A DNA stretch of 64,000 bases from Limonium bicolor (Eukaryota; Streptophyta; Magnoliopsida; Caryophyllales; Plumbaginaceae), in assembly GCA_023374045.1 (NCBI GenBank), contig CM041779.1, positions 144,585,485 through 144,649,484 of the forward strand, read 5' to 3'. The notes below the pieces were generated by a model that saw nothing but the letters and a program-made list of their open reading frames with translations, searched no databases and had not been told where the DNA came from. Shown piece after piece: positions 11,011-22,712 of the stretch; the first letter of the stretch is position 1, and each line of letters starts with the position of its first letter. A program made the position numbers and the translations under genes.

Positions 11011-12775
11011 GTAACTAAGTGTTTAGGATTTGCTTTTTTGTATATGTAAAACCCCTCTTTCCAGCTCTAATTTTTTTTCTTTTATTTCTATTTCTCACAA
11101 CGGAAGACTTACAAAGCTAGTCGGGGTGCTACCGCCACACCCATACTCACTGTGGATGCTAAGACTTATTACCATTTACCACCACTATACCAAACTAAGT
11201 TGAAACTTTTAAACTCTTATATATTTTCAAAATCCAACCATAAACTTTAACAACTTATACATCCATAAACTATCATTTTCTTTCAAATCTCATTACTAGT
11301 TACACAAGGAGTTTAAATCTATTACAACTGAATTTATAGGAAATGCTACATCGCCTTCTAACTTCAGTCTGTAGTCCCCTTTAGCTCCACTCTCTCTGTA
11401 ACTTCTTAACCTGTTCCTGTGGTCAGTCATACAATCACAGAGAAAAGACCACAGGGCATTAAGCTAAAATCAGCAAAGTTGAGTAATTCTTGCCACAACA
11501 TGTAAAATACATTTTATCTTTGTAAAACTCCAAGTATACAATACCATAGCAACACAGATATAAAGGTAGCAAGATCCAGCAAGTTCCATGACAAATACCA
11601 AGTTCCACCACACGTACAACATCCAAGAAATCCAATGGCCATATGCCCGAATTTATAGAGTCCGACCTCTTCTACTTCTACCTCACCCCATGTCCTTAAG
11701 TGCGCACACCCCATATAGATCATCAGCCTATAAAGTAGATCATGATATCTTACCTACAATACATTGGTAGTGGGGAAAATTAGTGGCTGGCCTCCGAGGG
11801 CTCATTAACTTGTAATACCAAGTTCCATAGTCATTACCAAGTGCTTAGGATGTCTAACCACGTCCTTAGCCATATTAAAACATCCACATAACATACCAAG
11901 AAGATCAAAGCATATAACCACAATTAAATAAACAATAACCATGTTAAAGCACTTATAATTAACCTTTAAGATACCTTTAAAACAAATCCATATTTAAGGT
12001 CTTACCTCTGTGTAACTTCGACCTACCTTTATACCAATACAATAGCATCGTATGAGTAAATAGCCATGAAATCAAGGCAAGATACCACCGTAAACATCCT
12101 CATAATTTTAATAGAAAGCAGAAAGGTCTTAAAGCATGTTTTTAGCTTTTATCTCACCTTTAACTCATCAAAACTCAACTTGTGAACTCATCCACGAACT
12201 GAAATATTAAGAGTGATAAGTATTCATAATTTCCAGCACAAAAACCACAGATTTTACTACGAAAATCATTCACACAATTAGAACCAAAAAGCACAAATTT
12301 TACCAGAATTAACACCGAATTAACAAGGGTTGTTCACCCAGATTCCCAGACATTATTCGGTACTACCATATGTAAAAATCACCACAAAGAAGTCTACTTT
12401 CGAACCATGAAAATAGTTAGAAGATATTCACTGCATAAACTGTCGAAACAAACCGAAACAGAAACTGTCGCCAGAATTGACACTTAAGGAAAGAATTGTT
12501 GTACACAAGAACTACCTGGCTCCTTCTTGCCATAACATTTTGTCACGATTTAGGTACTTCACTAGGCTAAAAGGGAACTCCAATACCTTCCAAGAACTTG
12601 CCCAAGAACACCTTGAAAATCCCTCACTTCTACTCGGTTTCAGCACCTCCTTGGCGTCGGTTTTGGAGCTCTTGGCTGGCTGGCTTGCTCTACCTCTTAG
12701 CTCGAGTTTCTTTGTGTTAGAAGATGTTTAGGGAAGTATATTGGTGTGAGAGGAGAATTACAGGTCGTGGGTGCT

Positions 12776-12783
12776 CTATATAG
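12776..12783 (-). promoter_or_regulatory. TATA-like box in LARD-1 3' LTR
   Basis: CTATATAG lies just upstream (minus strand) of GAGCACCCAC. The same place in the other LTR has TATATAAGAGCACCCAC. Conservation of the TATA core in both LTRs and its position before a shared GAGCACCCAC suggest the RNA start lies ~25-30 bp further along the minus strand. Confidence 0.5.
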
Positions 12784-13189
12784 TCCAGGAAAAGGTTACT
12801 TAAGCTAAAAGGAAAGCTTTCTTAAGGTGACACCTCTCATGGCACCATCTCTTCTCCTATTGGCTAACACTTTGGCTGAATATTTAAAGTATTTTGTGGC
12901 TAGTATTTATAGGATGGAGGCGGCAGCAATGATGGGCTGAAACAAGCATTTATTAGAATTAAATGTGCATTAATGTGGCCAACCATCTAAGGCCATGTTT
13001 GGCATGATTAGGACGCCTTCCCTAAGGCTGTGTTTAGCTAGGTGGTCTAAGGTTACTTCATTGAAGAAAGGTCAAGATAAATCTAGCTAAGGCCTTATTA
13101 TTGACGCCACTTATATGTGTAATTGCATAAGACACGTTTCTTCATGTGAGGGAAACCTAATACGTTTCTTCATGAGATGGTTTCCTAAA

Positions 13190-13330
13190 TTTTCACACAT
13201 ATGTTTCTTGATGAGTGGGTTTCCTTCCTAAGAGGGTTTCCTTCCTGAGTGGGTTTCCTTCCTAAAGGGGTATCCTTCATGAGAGGGTTTCCTTCCTTAG
13301 AGGGTTTCCTTCCTGAGGGGGTTTCCTTAA
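13190..13330. repeat. ~18-bp minisatellite (GGGTTTCCTTCCT unit)
   Basis: Imperfect tandem copies of a GAGGGTTTCCTTCCTAA-like unit occur here, about seven in this LTR. A shorter, differently arranged array of the same unit occupies 35350-35455 in the other LTR. Confidence 0.75.
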
Positions 13331-13454
13331 ATTTTTACACCAATGATCATGTGACACCTATTAATGATTCTAGATATTCTAATGTTTAAATGTCCAAGCA
13401 GAAGTTGATTATATGAAAAAAAAACAACTAAGCACCTCAAACACATGCTGACCT

Positions 13455-13535
13455 CCAAGTAGGTTGCCACCTCGTGCTTACCTCAACTAGGTCACCACCT
13501 CGTGCTTACTTCAACTAGGTCACCACCTCGTGCTT
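13455..13535. repeat. 27-bp tandem repeat (CACCTCGTGCTTAC unit)
   Basis: Three units of a CCACCTCGTGCTTAC-TCAACTAGGTCA pattern are present. The corresponding place in the other LTR (35590-35692) has four units, so the LTRs differ by one repeat. Confidence 0.8.
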
Positions 13536-13750
13536 AACAAGTTGTTTTTGGTGTATCTCAAGGAGAAAAGTAATAATGATGAAGTAAAACTAACTATGGG
13601 AGCATTTCCGGCTACTAGGGTTTTACCGGGTCTACTGTGGTTTCCAAGGTTTTCCATCTCTGGTTACTATGGTTTCCAAGATCGTTTCTGGGACTTAGGG
13701 TTTTTAGCATTTCCGGGACTTTAGGGTTCCCTCATATTTGGGGTATTTCA

Positions 13751-14367
13751 TCCTCCACTCCTTACACAAGGCTTCGTCACCGAAGCTTAAGCTTACCACA
13801 AGACTCAGTAATACCACAAAACACTTTAGCCACCAGTGCAAAAATTTCACTTATGCCATAAATAACATTATCACATATAATAATGATTCTAAATAACTTA
13901 ACCTAAAACATGTTTCCAAGATTTCATACATACCAAAGCACATATTACCAAGAAATCATCAAACAATTAATTTCAGTTATGTCTAATTACTATTTCAGTT
14001 TTATTTTAGGCTCTCCCCTCCTTAAAAGAAAGTTTCTCCTGAAACTTAATAACTAACCTCAACCAAAAGATGTGGGTGTTTGTTCCCTCATTTCACTCTT
14101 TAATTCACAAGTGGCTTCTCCACACCACGCTTCCGATGCGTTACTCTGATTTCTACTCATGCTAAGTGCTAAATCCTTTAGGGTTTCAAGCTGGCCCCTT
14201 TTGGCCTCCCTTCCTGTGTGGTCACCATTCTACACACATATATCTTAGTCATAAAATCATAAACAATCAAGTATTCAAACATTCAGTCAAACATTCACAA
14301 AAAAAACATTCAGACAATAGTCACCTATCATTTCCCCGATCTATAACCTATTGCTCTGATACCAAAC
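13751..14367 (-). other. LARD-1 internal region, coding-free
   Basis: 617 bp lie between the two LTRs. It has no open frame resembling gag or pol. It contains the purine tract at its left end (minus-strand GGAGTGGAGGA), small TA-rich stretches, and at its right end the primer-binding site for initiator methionine tRNA on the minus strand. Confidence 0.8.
14353..14364 (-). promoter_or_regulatory. Primer-binding site, tRNA-iMet (LARD-1)
   Basis: The minus strand reads TGGTATCAGAGC, the classical complement of the 3' end of plant initiator Met tRNA, three bases inside the 5' LTR end. It fixes the element orientation as minus. Confidence 0.88.
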
Positions 14368-15982
14368 AGTAACACCCCACTTTCCAGCTCTAATTTTTTT
14401 TCTTTTATTTCTATTCTCACAGCGGAAGACTTACAAAGCTAGTCGGAGTGCTACCTCTACACCCACACTCACTGTGGATGTTAAGGCTTATTACCACCAC
14501 TATACCAAACTAAGTTGAAACTTTTAAACTCTTATATATATTTTCAAAAACCCAACCATAAACTTTAACAACTTATACATCCATAAACTATCATTTTCTT
14601 TTAAATCTCATTACTAGTTACACAAATAGTTTAAACCTATTACAACTGAATTTATAGAAATTCTACATCACCTTCTAACTTCAGTCTCTAGTCCCATTTA
14701 GCTTCACTTTCTCATGTAACTTCTTAACCTGTTCCTGTGGTCATTCATACAATCACAGAGAAAAGACCACAGGGCATAAAGGCAAAGCAAAGCTGAGTAA
14801 TTCTTGCCACAATATGTAAAATACATTTTATATTTGTAAAACTCCAAGTATACAATACCATAGCAATACAAATATAAACATAGCATAATCATAGCAAGAT
14901 CCAGCAAGTTCCATAACAAATACCAAGTTCCACCACAAGTACAACATCCAAGAAAACCAATGGCCGTATGCCCGGATTTACAGAGTCTGAACTCTTCCAC
15001 TTTACTCAATGCCCATACGCCCGGATTTATAGAGTCCGACCTCTTCCACTTTTACCTCACCCCATGTCCTTAAGTGTTCACACCCCCTATAGATCATCAT
15101 CCTATAGAGTAGAGTAGATCATGATGGCTTACCCACAATACATTCGTACTGGGGAAAAATCAGTGTCTGGCATCCGAGGGCTCATCAACTTGTAATACCA
15201 ACTTCCATTGTCAATACCAAGTGCTTAGGATGTCCAACCATGTACTTAGACATATTCAAACATCCAAACAACATACCAAGAAGATCAAAGCATATAACCA
15301 CTATTAAATAAACATTAACCAAGTTAAAGCACTTATAAATCACCTTTAAGATAACTTTAAAACAAATCCATATTTAAGGTCTTACCTCTGTGTAACTTCA
15401 ACCTACCTTTATACCAATATAATATCATCATCTTATGAGTAAATAGCCACGAAATCAAGGCATGATACCACCGTAAACATCCTCATAATTTTAATAGAAA
15501 CCAGAAAGGTCTTAAAGCATGTTTTTAGCTTTTATCTCACCTTTTCAAAACTCAACTTGTGAACTCACCCACGAACTGAAGTATTAAAGAGTTATAACTA
15601 CATCATTTATAGCACAAAAACCACAGAGTTTACTCACGAAAATCATTCACACAATTAGCTCCAAGTCAAAACACAAATTTCACCAGATTTAACACCGAAT
15701 TAACAAGGGTTGTTCACCCAGATTCCCAGACCTTCTTCGGCACTGCCATATGTCAAAATTACCACAAATAATTCTACTTTCGAACCATGAAAAGAGTTAG
15801 AAGAGATTTACAGCATAAACTGCCGAAACAAACTAAAACAGAAACTGTCGCCAGAATTGACACTTAAGGAAAGAATTGTTGTACACAAGAACTACCTGGC
15901 TCCTTCTTGCCATAACATTTCACCACGATTTAGGTACTTCACTAGGATAGCTCCAATACCTTCCAAGAACTCACCCAATAAC
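14368..15982 (-). repeat. LARD-1 5' LTR, distal fragment
   Basis: Homologous to 11045-12600 of the other LTR. The terminal dinucleotide next to the primer site is altered (plus AGTAACACCCC instead of TGTAACACC). The fragment ends at 15982 with ATAAC, the target duplication made by the 18.8-kb element. The sequence resumes at 34746. Confidence 0.88.
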
Positions 15983-16380
15983 TGAAATACCCCTACTTAA
16001 TTAAACATGATTTAAATATATAATTTACTACATTAAGGTATGAACGAACGGTTAAATAGTAATACGGTCACGCACTTATATACATACGTATGTATGCACG
16101 TATGTATAACGTTACCCTATTATAACGTTGTACACATAACTAGTAATGCGACATGATGATATAGTCGCATGGGTACTTGCAACCGAAATCATATAACTAA
16201 AACACGACAAATAAAATGGTTGTACCCGTATATGGGTATAGTTAAAAACGTGACATAACGAAATAGTAGTATATATATATGTACATATAACTACTAACGT
16301 GACATGTTAATACAAGTCACTTATATGCAAGAAATAGGCATAACAAGGCTGGAAAAATAAAATAAAAGAGCAACTATGCT

Positions 16381-16447
16381 CTAGCCAGGATTTGAACCCG
16401 AGACCCTTCGTAACAATCCCGAAACCTTAACCGATTGAGCCGCTGTC
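16381..16447 (-). other. tRNA-like segment (A box and B box) in LARD-2 5' LTR
   Basis: The minus strand reads GGCTCAATCGGTTAAGG (A-box-like) and, ~30 bases on, GGGTTCAAATCCTGG (B-box and T-stem-like). A T-rich tract (TTTTATTTTATTTTT) follows downstream, as at a Pol III stop. The T arm can pair, while D and anticodon arms are poor, so it is not a functional tRNA gene. It is either an old SINE head captured in the LTR or an internal Pol III promoter. Confidence 0.6.
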
Positions 16448-17849
16448 GAATTCAGTATTGTACACTCACGAATTATATCAAGTAGCAAAGCTACCCACTT
16501 ATTCCACACTGAACTACTACTCTACTACCGAACTGTCCCTAAACTCCAATTTCAACTACCGAACAGAACAAGTAAAGAATTACTCAACAGTGTGCTGTTC
16601 TTCCCCCATGCTGATGCATGTCTCGGAAGTAATACCCGACACCCTCTGTTCCACCAGTATGGGCACTGCCTATTAAAGAAACTCAACCTTCTCAATTCCC
16701 TCTACATGCAACTCGGTCTTGGCATGCCCAGAAGCTCGTTGATACCCACTGTCCACTGGCGCAAGATTCTGGAAAAATTCTGGAGTTAGTTGACACAGAA
16801 CAGCTAGGTGAATGGGTAATCAACTTCTCTTCTCCATCCTCGTACTTCTGAGTCCGAAAGCTTCTACTCCAGCTTCTAATTCTTCTTGATGCTTGCCCGG
16901 TGATGGGTGCTGCAATCCAGGAAATTTGAAACAGCACGGTCAGGAGGAAAACGCAGGAAATCTCCCCATGCTCCCCTGATTTTCTTTTCACAAAACGGTA
17001 ATGCCATTTCCCTCCATGTTTGTCTGTTCACCTTGCTCTATCAGTTTGTTTCTCTCTTGGTAAGCCTGAAACGATGTCACTCATGAAACCTGTACCTCTT
17101 GATTCCTGACTCAAGGTCTTTAACTCTTTTACATCTCTGAATGGGTGCTGTTCAGGCTCCTGAAAATCCGGAACAGATCAGTCCAGAAGACCATCAAGTA
17201 TGATATCTAGAGATCCTGGAATGGAACAAGTCCTCTGCAAAAAAAAAAGGAACTTCTAAGGGTAAGACCATGAAACCAGGAAATTCTGGTTGAATAACTC
17301 TTTCATTCTTCTGTCCTCCTGTCCGAGATTCTCCAGTTGCTTAACTCATTTCCTCTTCAGGCGCTGCTTGACTCCGCCAGGAATTGTAACTCATGAAGAG
17401 TGTACCAAGATCCCATGCATGACAACTCAATTCTGTTTCAACAATAAGAAACACAACCAGGTAGATCTCCTAGCAGTTTACTCATGATTTGTTACCTGTG
17501 TTAACCGGCCTGCTCACTCGAGAGAAAATTTCCTCAGCTGCGCTCGAGTGACCAAGAAGTTGAAGTCGCATTGGCACCAAAGGATTAGTCAAAGAGGAAC
17601 GGTTGAGACACTCAACTGGTGAGCTAACTCTAACCTGAAACTATTACCAGAAAACAAGACCAAACGGTCAAGTTCAACTATTGAGTATTTTGAATGCAGT
17701 AAAGGTTGCTTCTTTTGTAGATTATTTATGAACTTAAATACAGCTGGTACACTACTAACCTAGCTAAGTCATAAGCACGCTAGGGAAAACTAAGGAAAGG
17801 AGTTAGATCACAGAAACAAACAACAGGAGAGAGAGCTTGCATCAATGCA

Positions 17850-20340
17850 TGACAGCAGTTTCAGTTTCCTTTTGGGTTCTGTATAAAATGTTTCAGAAAC
17901 GTAGTCAGGTTGCTTAAGGGTTTGGTTTTGGGACTGTTCACGATTTAGATTTGATGATATACTTAGTTAGTAGGAACCAGATCCATTAATGAAACGGAAA
18001 AGACAGAATAAAATAGCAAAAGAGAAACCTGTAATAGTTCCTCAGTCTATCAGATTTTCAGTGTTTCAATTTATTCCTCAAGCTTCCTTCCACTTCGGTA
18101 TTAAAGCATTTCAGAAGTTTTAACAGATTTGCCTTGGGGTTTTGGAGTTAAAACTGAGTTAAAACATGTAACTGAATAACTCAACCAACAGAAGAAACAG
18201 GAGCTAGATTAGCTAGGAGAAAATGCAAAAGTTGCATATCAGTTTTGGGTCCCTGGGTGTTCTGTACAGACATGTCCAGTGGGGCATTCTTGGTTGCCTT
18301 GGGTTGTCTTAAAACAAACAAAGTGTTAAACCTTACAGCTAAGTAGACAGATGGTTTGGGCTAGAAAAAAAAAAAAAAAGAACAAACTGGTAAACCAGAC
18401 AGAAAAGAGCCTGTCAGGTCCCTGGCTCGATTTATCCTAGTTTCAGAGTATGGATTTTGTTTTTCAGGAATGTTACCCAAGTAGTTCTGACCTGAGATGG
18501 GTTAAACACCTCGAATAAACATCAACTAAGCATTCAAGGAAATTTAGAAAGAATTAGAGTTAGGGTAGATTAAGAACAGGAAGGGCACCATGAGAAAGAA
18601 ATGTAACAGAAAGGAAGACAGATAATAATTCCTGTTTGTCTGTTTGTATATCAGTTTCAGATTTTCTGTTTCTGTGGTGTAGGTAGCCTTAGTAACTCTA
18701 ACTCAGTATCTTAAATTGGGGGAAGTATAAACTGTATTGAAACTCCTAACTGAGAGTAAATAAACTGGAAAAATTAAGGAATCAGGTGGCACGTTGCAGA
18801 GAGAATCCACCAGTTTCACATTCCTGTTTCTTCTTCTGTAACAACCTAGGCTAGTTTCTGTTTTAGGAATCCAGATTTCAGTAACACCGACAGTGTTGTC
18901 CTAATTCATCTGTAAACCTAGGAACCCCTAAACATCAAGATAATGATGAGAACCAACTAATACCTTGGGGCTGAGATCAGAAGAAGAAGGAAAAAAACTG
19001 GTGTAAGAAGGAACTCAAAAACCTGAAATTTTCACTTCTGTGTAATTGGTTTCCAGAAGCTTTGTAGATGCTAAATTGATAAGCTGAGTATCCTAAGAAC
19101 TCTATAACACATTACATTAAGAGTGATGAGCTGGGGAAAAAGTTCAGGAACCAGGGGACACGAGACAAGGGAATCAGTCAACTTTACATGTCTGTTTTCG
19201 GTAACAGAATAGCCCAGCTTCTGAGTGGAGAGTTTTCTGAGAAATGTCCTGAATGATTGAGGAATTGTTGTGAGGTAAAGTCAGAGTAGACCGTTAGCTG
19301 ATTGGGTAACTAATTCGGAGGAAAAGGGAGTTAAATGAGTGAACTATAAGAGAAACAGAAAAGTAGAGAAACACCAGTTTCAGATTTCAGTTTTATCCAG
19401 CTTCAGTTTCCTTTCCAGTTCAGTGGTTAATTATTTCTACATCTGTAACAAGCTGTTTTGGGTTGTTCTTAAATTTAAAGGCCTGATAAGATGTCAACTG
19501 AGTGGATACAACAGCTATGAAGGGTTGCAAATAAGTTTAGCAAACAGGCAGAGAGCAAACTAAGAGAAAGTGTTAGTTCCTGACTGTAGTTCAACTTCAA
19601 AATTTCATGTTTCTGTATAACTCTGTTACAGAAGATAAAAGGGTTGCAATGGTTTGTTAAGAGTTTAATACTATACTGAGACACATAAATGAATCGTTAA
19701 GTAAGTGGGGGAAGGTTAAGAAATGATTTAGGTGACAGAAAATAAAACAACAGGAATAAGTTGCAGCAGTGCCAATTTCATTTCAGGTTCTTTATGTCTT
19801 CTGTCTGAAGGACTTCCAGGGTGGTTAACCTTGATAAATTGGGTCTGTGTCAAAGATATATGTTTGATAGCACACTTGACCAAGTGGGTAGACAACCCCT
19901 ACAAAGTAGCAATGAGATTAAAGAAACAGAAAGAAAGTAACAGGAAGGATAAACAACAGTCCAGGAAACCAGTTTCTGTTTTGGTTTCAGTCTCAGAATT
20001 TGCCATCTCTGTATAACTAGGATGCAGGGAGTATAAGTGGATGGCATTGAGTGATTAAAAGAGCTTAAAACCAAACTAACTCGTGAGACTGATATGTGAA
20101 GCATATGGAAACCGATCAGAAGACTGAGCAAGGGCTTGAAGAAAAGATACATGAACAATGTTTCAGTTTATTCCAGAAGCTGAACTGTTTCTGTAAGTGA
20201 GCAGAACAGATTGTTTGTGAGTGTTGGAGAGAATTAATCTTGAACCTAAAATACTTCTAAGAGGATGGATTAGACTGATACATTCATTAGGTATTTGGAA
20301 ATCAACTTAATTACCAAACAGATACAAAAAAAAAGATATA
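17850..20340. repeat. Degenerate tandem array, period about 190 bp, in LARD-2 5' LTR
   Basis: About 12-13 recurring modules can be followed. Each has a purine-rich part (AAACAGGAA, AGAAAG types), then a pyrimidine-rich CAGTTTCAGATTTC / CCTGTTTCTGTAAC-like stretch, then a G-rich part (AGTGATTGAGG, GTTTGGG). Starts of the CAGTTTCA-like parts fall near 17852, 18045, 18222, 18465, 18650, 18815, 19190, 19375, 19590, 19775 and 19965. Units are strongly diverged. Confidence 0.5.
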
Positions 20341-22042
20341 CTACGAAGGCATGAACTTCAGATTTCTGATGTCATGTTTTCTTGCTGTTCAATTAAGTTA
20401 CAGTGAGTGGTTCAGTTGTAATGCAAACTTGGGTCTTCAATCTATAATTAATATGGTGAGTTTGAGGTGTGAAAGGAAATTTGATGTACATATATACATA
20501 TGTAACCAATAATTAAACAAGTGTGAAAAGACCTTAGGTCATATCTTACCACAAGGTTTCCGATTTTATAAAATAAATATCTACAATATATTATAAGTTA
20601 TGTGGTAGTTCTGTGAGAGATGAAAGTATATAATAAAGGAGCTCAAATGTGACACATGTGTATATTATTTTCGATACGCTCCTAAGTTGCCAAGCCACAT
20701 GTAATAAAGTCTAGTGACACATAAAATATCGTACCGTATAACATTATAGAACAAACGTAACACAAATAATATTATGTGGCTAAAGATGTAGTTATTCAAA
20801 CTGTTATGCTAAACGCATACATACAAAGATAAACACGTATCAAGAAATAAAGTTATACACTATAGTTAGAACGACATAAAATACTAAGGTTAGTATAGGA
20901 CCTTGGTTTGATAAGTAAACCCTAGTGAAGTATCATAAGTGTATAACGTAACGTTTCATGCTCTAATGTAAACTGAGAATTAACTCACACAACGCGTAAG
21001 GAGTTATCAAATATTAACAACGATACTTTAACTAGTAACAAATGTTAAGGTCTGGGGGCCCCACCCCCCCCATTTCAAATATTGTTCGGGAATACCGAAT
21101 TGTGCTGTCATGTGGATTGACGCTTAGTGTTCCTTGTATTACTAGATCGCATTTCCGACGTACGCGCTCGAAAGCTCTAGTGGTCTGCACTGCACGAATC
21201 TAGACAACGGTGTACGGTATGTAATGGGATTTGATCCGAGTTGTCCTGAGGAATTCCTCGGGCTCGGATTTGTTTGATAAATAACTTGTGTGAATGTATG
21301 TATGTGGTGTATGTATGTGATGCATGTGTATGATGTGTAGTTATGTTCATTGCATTATTTATTTATGCACGAACGTCCTACGGGACTAATACTACGTCGA
21401 CTATAGATCGACTTATACAAAACTACATATGCGAAATGTGTGATTGTGACCACTGTTGCTTGACTTAATACGCTAAGTATTACAAGTACGTAGTTATAAC
21501 CTAAGTAAAATACTTAGGAACGGGACACGACATTGTCGGTCTCTAGAGCTTTGACTCAAACGTGAATGTTACCTAGAATAATTCTAGGCATGCGTAAGAC
21601 CCATAGGGCAGCCAACAAATTAAGTGATGTACTCCATAACAAAAATGTAACTGACTATCTAACTAACAAAGCTAACAGTGGAGTGTAAATGAATGTGATG
21701 TTGTACCTTAATCCAGACAGTCACTGGCTGCTGGTCGCGCGTAGAGATCTCTTGGGATATCCCGTATCGGGTTTTCCCTAGTTAAATCCTGATCGAGCCT
21801 AGATAGATCGTCAGGCGGAGTGTGCTACCGTTGGCACCAGGCCCTTGGCCACCTAAATGGACGCCTTTACAAAGGCAAAGTGAATAAGTCCCAGAGTCTT
21901 CGGATGATCAGGGCAGTGAGCACCTTTGTGTACGTGGGACTACTGTCCAAGTGAATATATTTCGGGTTGTCCTAACTGACGCCCGACTGTGCTAACCTAA
22001 ACAAACAATATGTGAAGGCCCAGAGGGCCGAGTGATATACTA

Positions 22043-22150
22043 TGTGATGACGTTAATATACGATGAATGAGTTCATACTATGTGATGATGTTAAACGATG
22101 AATGAGTTCATACTATGTGATGATGTTAATTTACGATGAATAAGTTCTCA
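22043..22150. repeat. ~36-bp triple tandem repeat near the LARD-2 LTR end
   Basis: Three copies of ATACTATGTGATGA-GTTAA...GATGAATGAGTTC. The middle copy is 3 bp shorter here than in the 3' LTR (34100-34195). Confidence 0.8.
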
Positions 22151-22700
22151 ATGCCATTGTATTGTATGATGTATGACAGTAATGTGTATATCCATATATG
22201 ACTGTTTGGATTGGATGAATGATTATATAATCATGCATGCTGTTACAGTAGTTGTTATACCTGTAAAATGACAAGCATGAAATCAATCTAATATCAAGAT
22301 GGTTAAAAATGACAAGTGACCAATAGGGTCCAGATCCGGCATACTCAGCGTCTATCGCTGATACTACACTTATTGTGCAGGTTGCTGAACACGTTGAAGC
22401 CGAAGTGCGGGATTGGGTAGTTAGGACATTGTGAGATTTGGATTATGTTTAGATGCTCATAGTAGTTGTGCTTTTGATACCTAGATAGAAATGTAGATGG
22501 TATCTCGTTGTCACTGCGGATTGTATTCTTATGTTTAATTTTGTTAAGATGTTGTACTGCTACATCACTCGCATGGGCGAGTGGTGGCAAGTAACACCCA
22601 TGTGAGTGCTATTAATGTAATTACTTCCGCTGTGAGACGCCTTTAATTCCTGTTCACGTGAGCGACTATTACGTAATTGTTATGAGGGGTGTTACAAAAG

Positions 22701-22712
22701 TGGTATCAGAGC
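22701..22712 (+). promoter_or_regulatory. Primer-binding site, tRNA-iMet (LARD-2)
   Basis: TGGTATCAGAGC, four bases after the 5' LTR end GTGTTACA. The layout GGGGTGTTACA-AAAG-TGGTATCAGAGC is typical of chromovirus-type plant gypsy elements. Confidence 0.93.

Larger units (their letters stand above)
11045..13750 (-). repeat. LARD-1 3' LTR (uninterrupted)
   Basis: A 2.7-kb non-coding LTR matches 14368-15982 plus 34746-35922 along its whole length. On the minus strand it begins TGAAATACCCC and ends GGGGTTTTACA. A TATA-like CTATATAG occurs on the minus strand at 12776-12783. It contains two minisatellites (13190-13330 and 13455-13535) listed separately. The open frames in it are not conserved between the two LTR copies and are not genes. 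Confidence 0.88.
15983..22696 (+). repeat. LARD-2 5' LTR
   Basis: 6714 bp, TG...CA bounded. Internal landmarks are a tRNA-like segment (16381-16447, minus), a degenerate ~190-bp tandem array (17850-20340), an AT-rich stretch (20450-21050), and a ~36-bp triple repeat (22043-22150). Every open frame in it is paired with an equivalent in the 3' LTR and is short; none resembles a protein. Confidence 0.93.

Noticed and set aside
16381..16447. A functional tRNA gene
   Set aside because: A and B boxes fit, but D and anticodon arms do not pair properly and the acceptor stem is missing.
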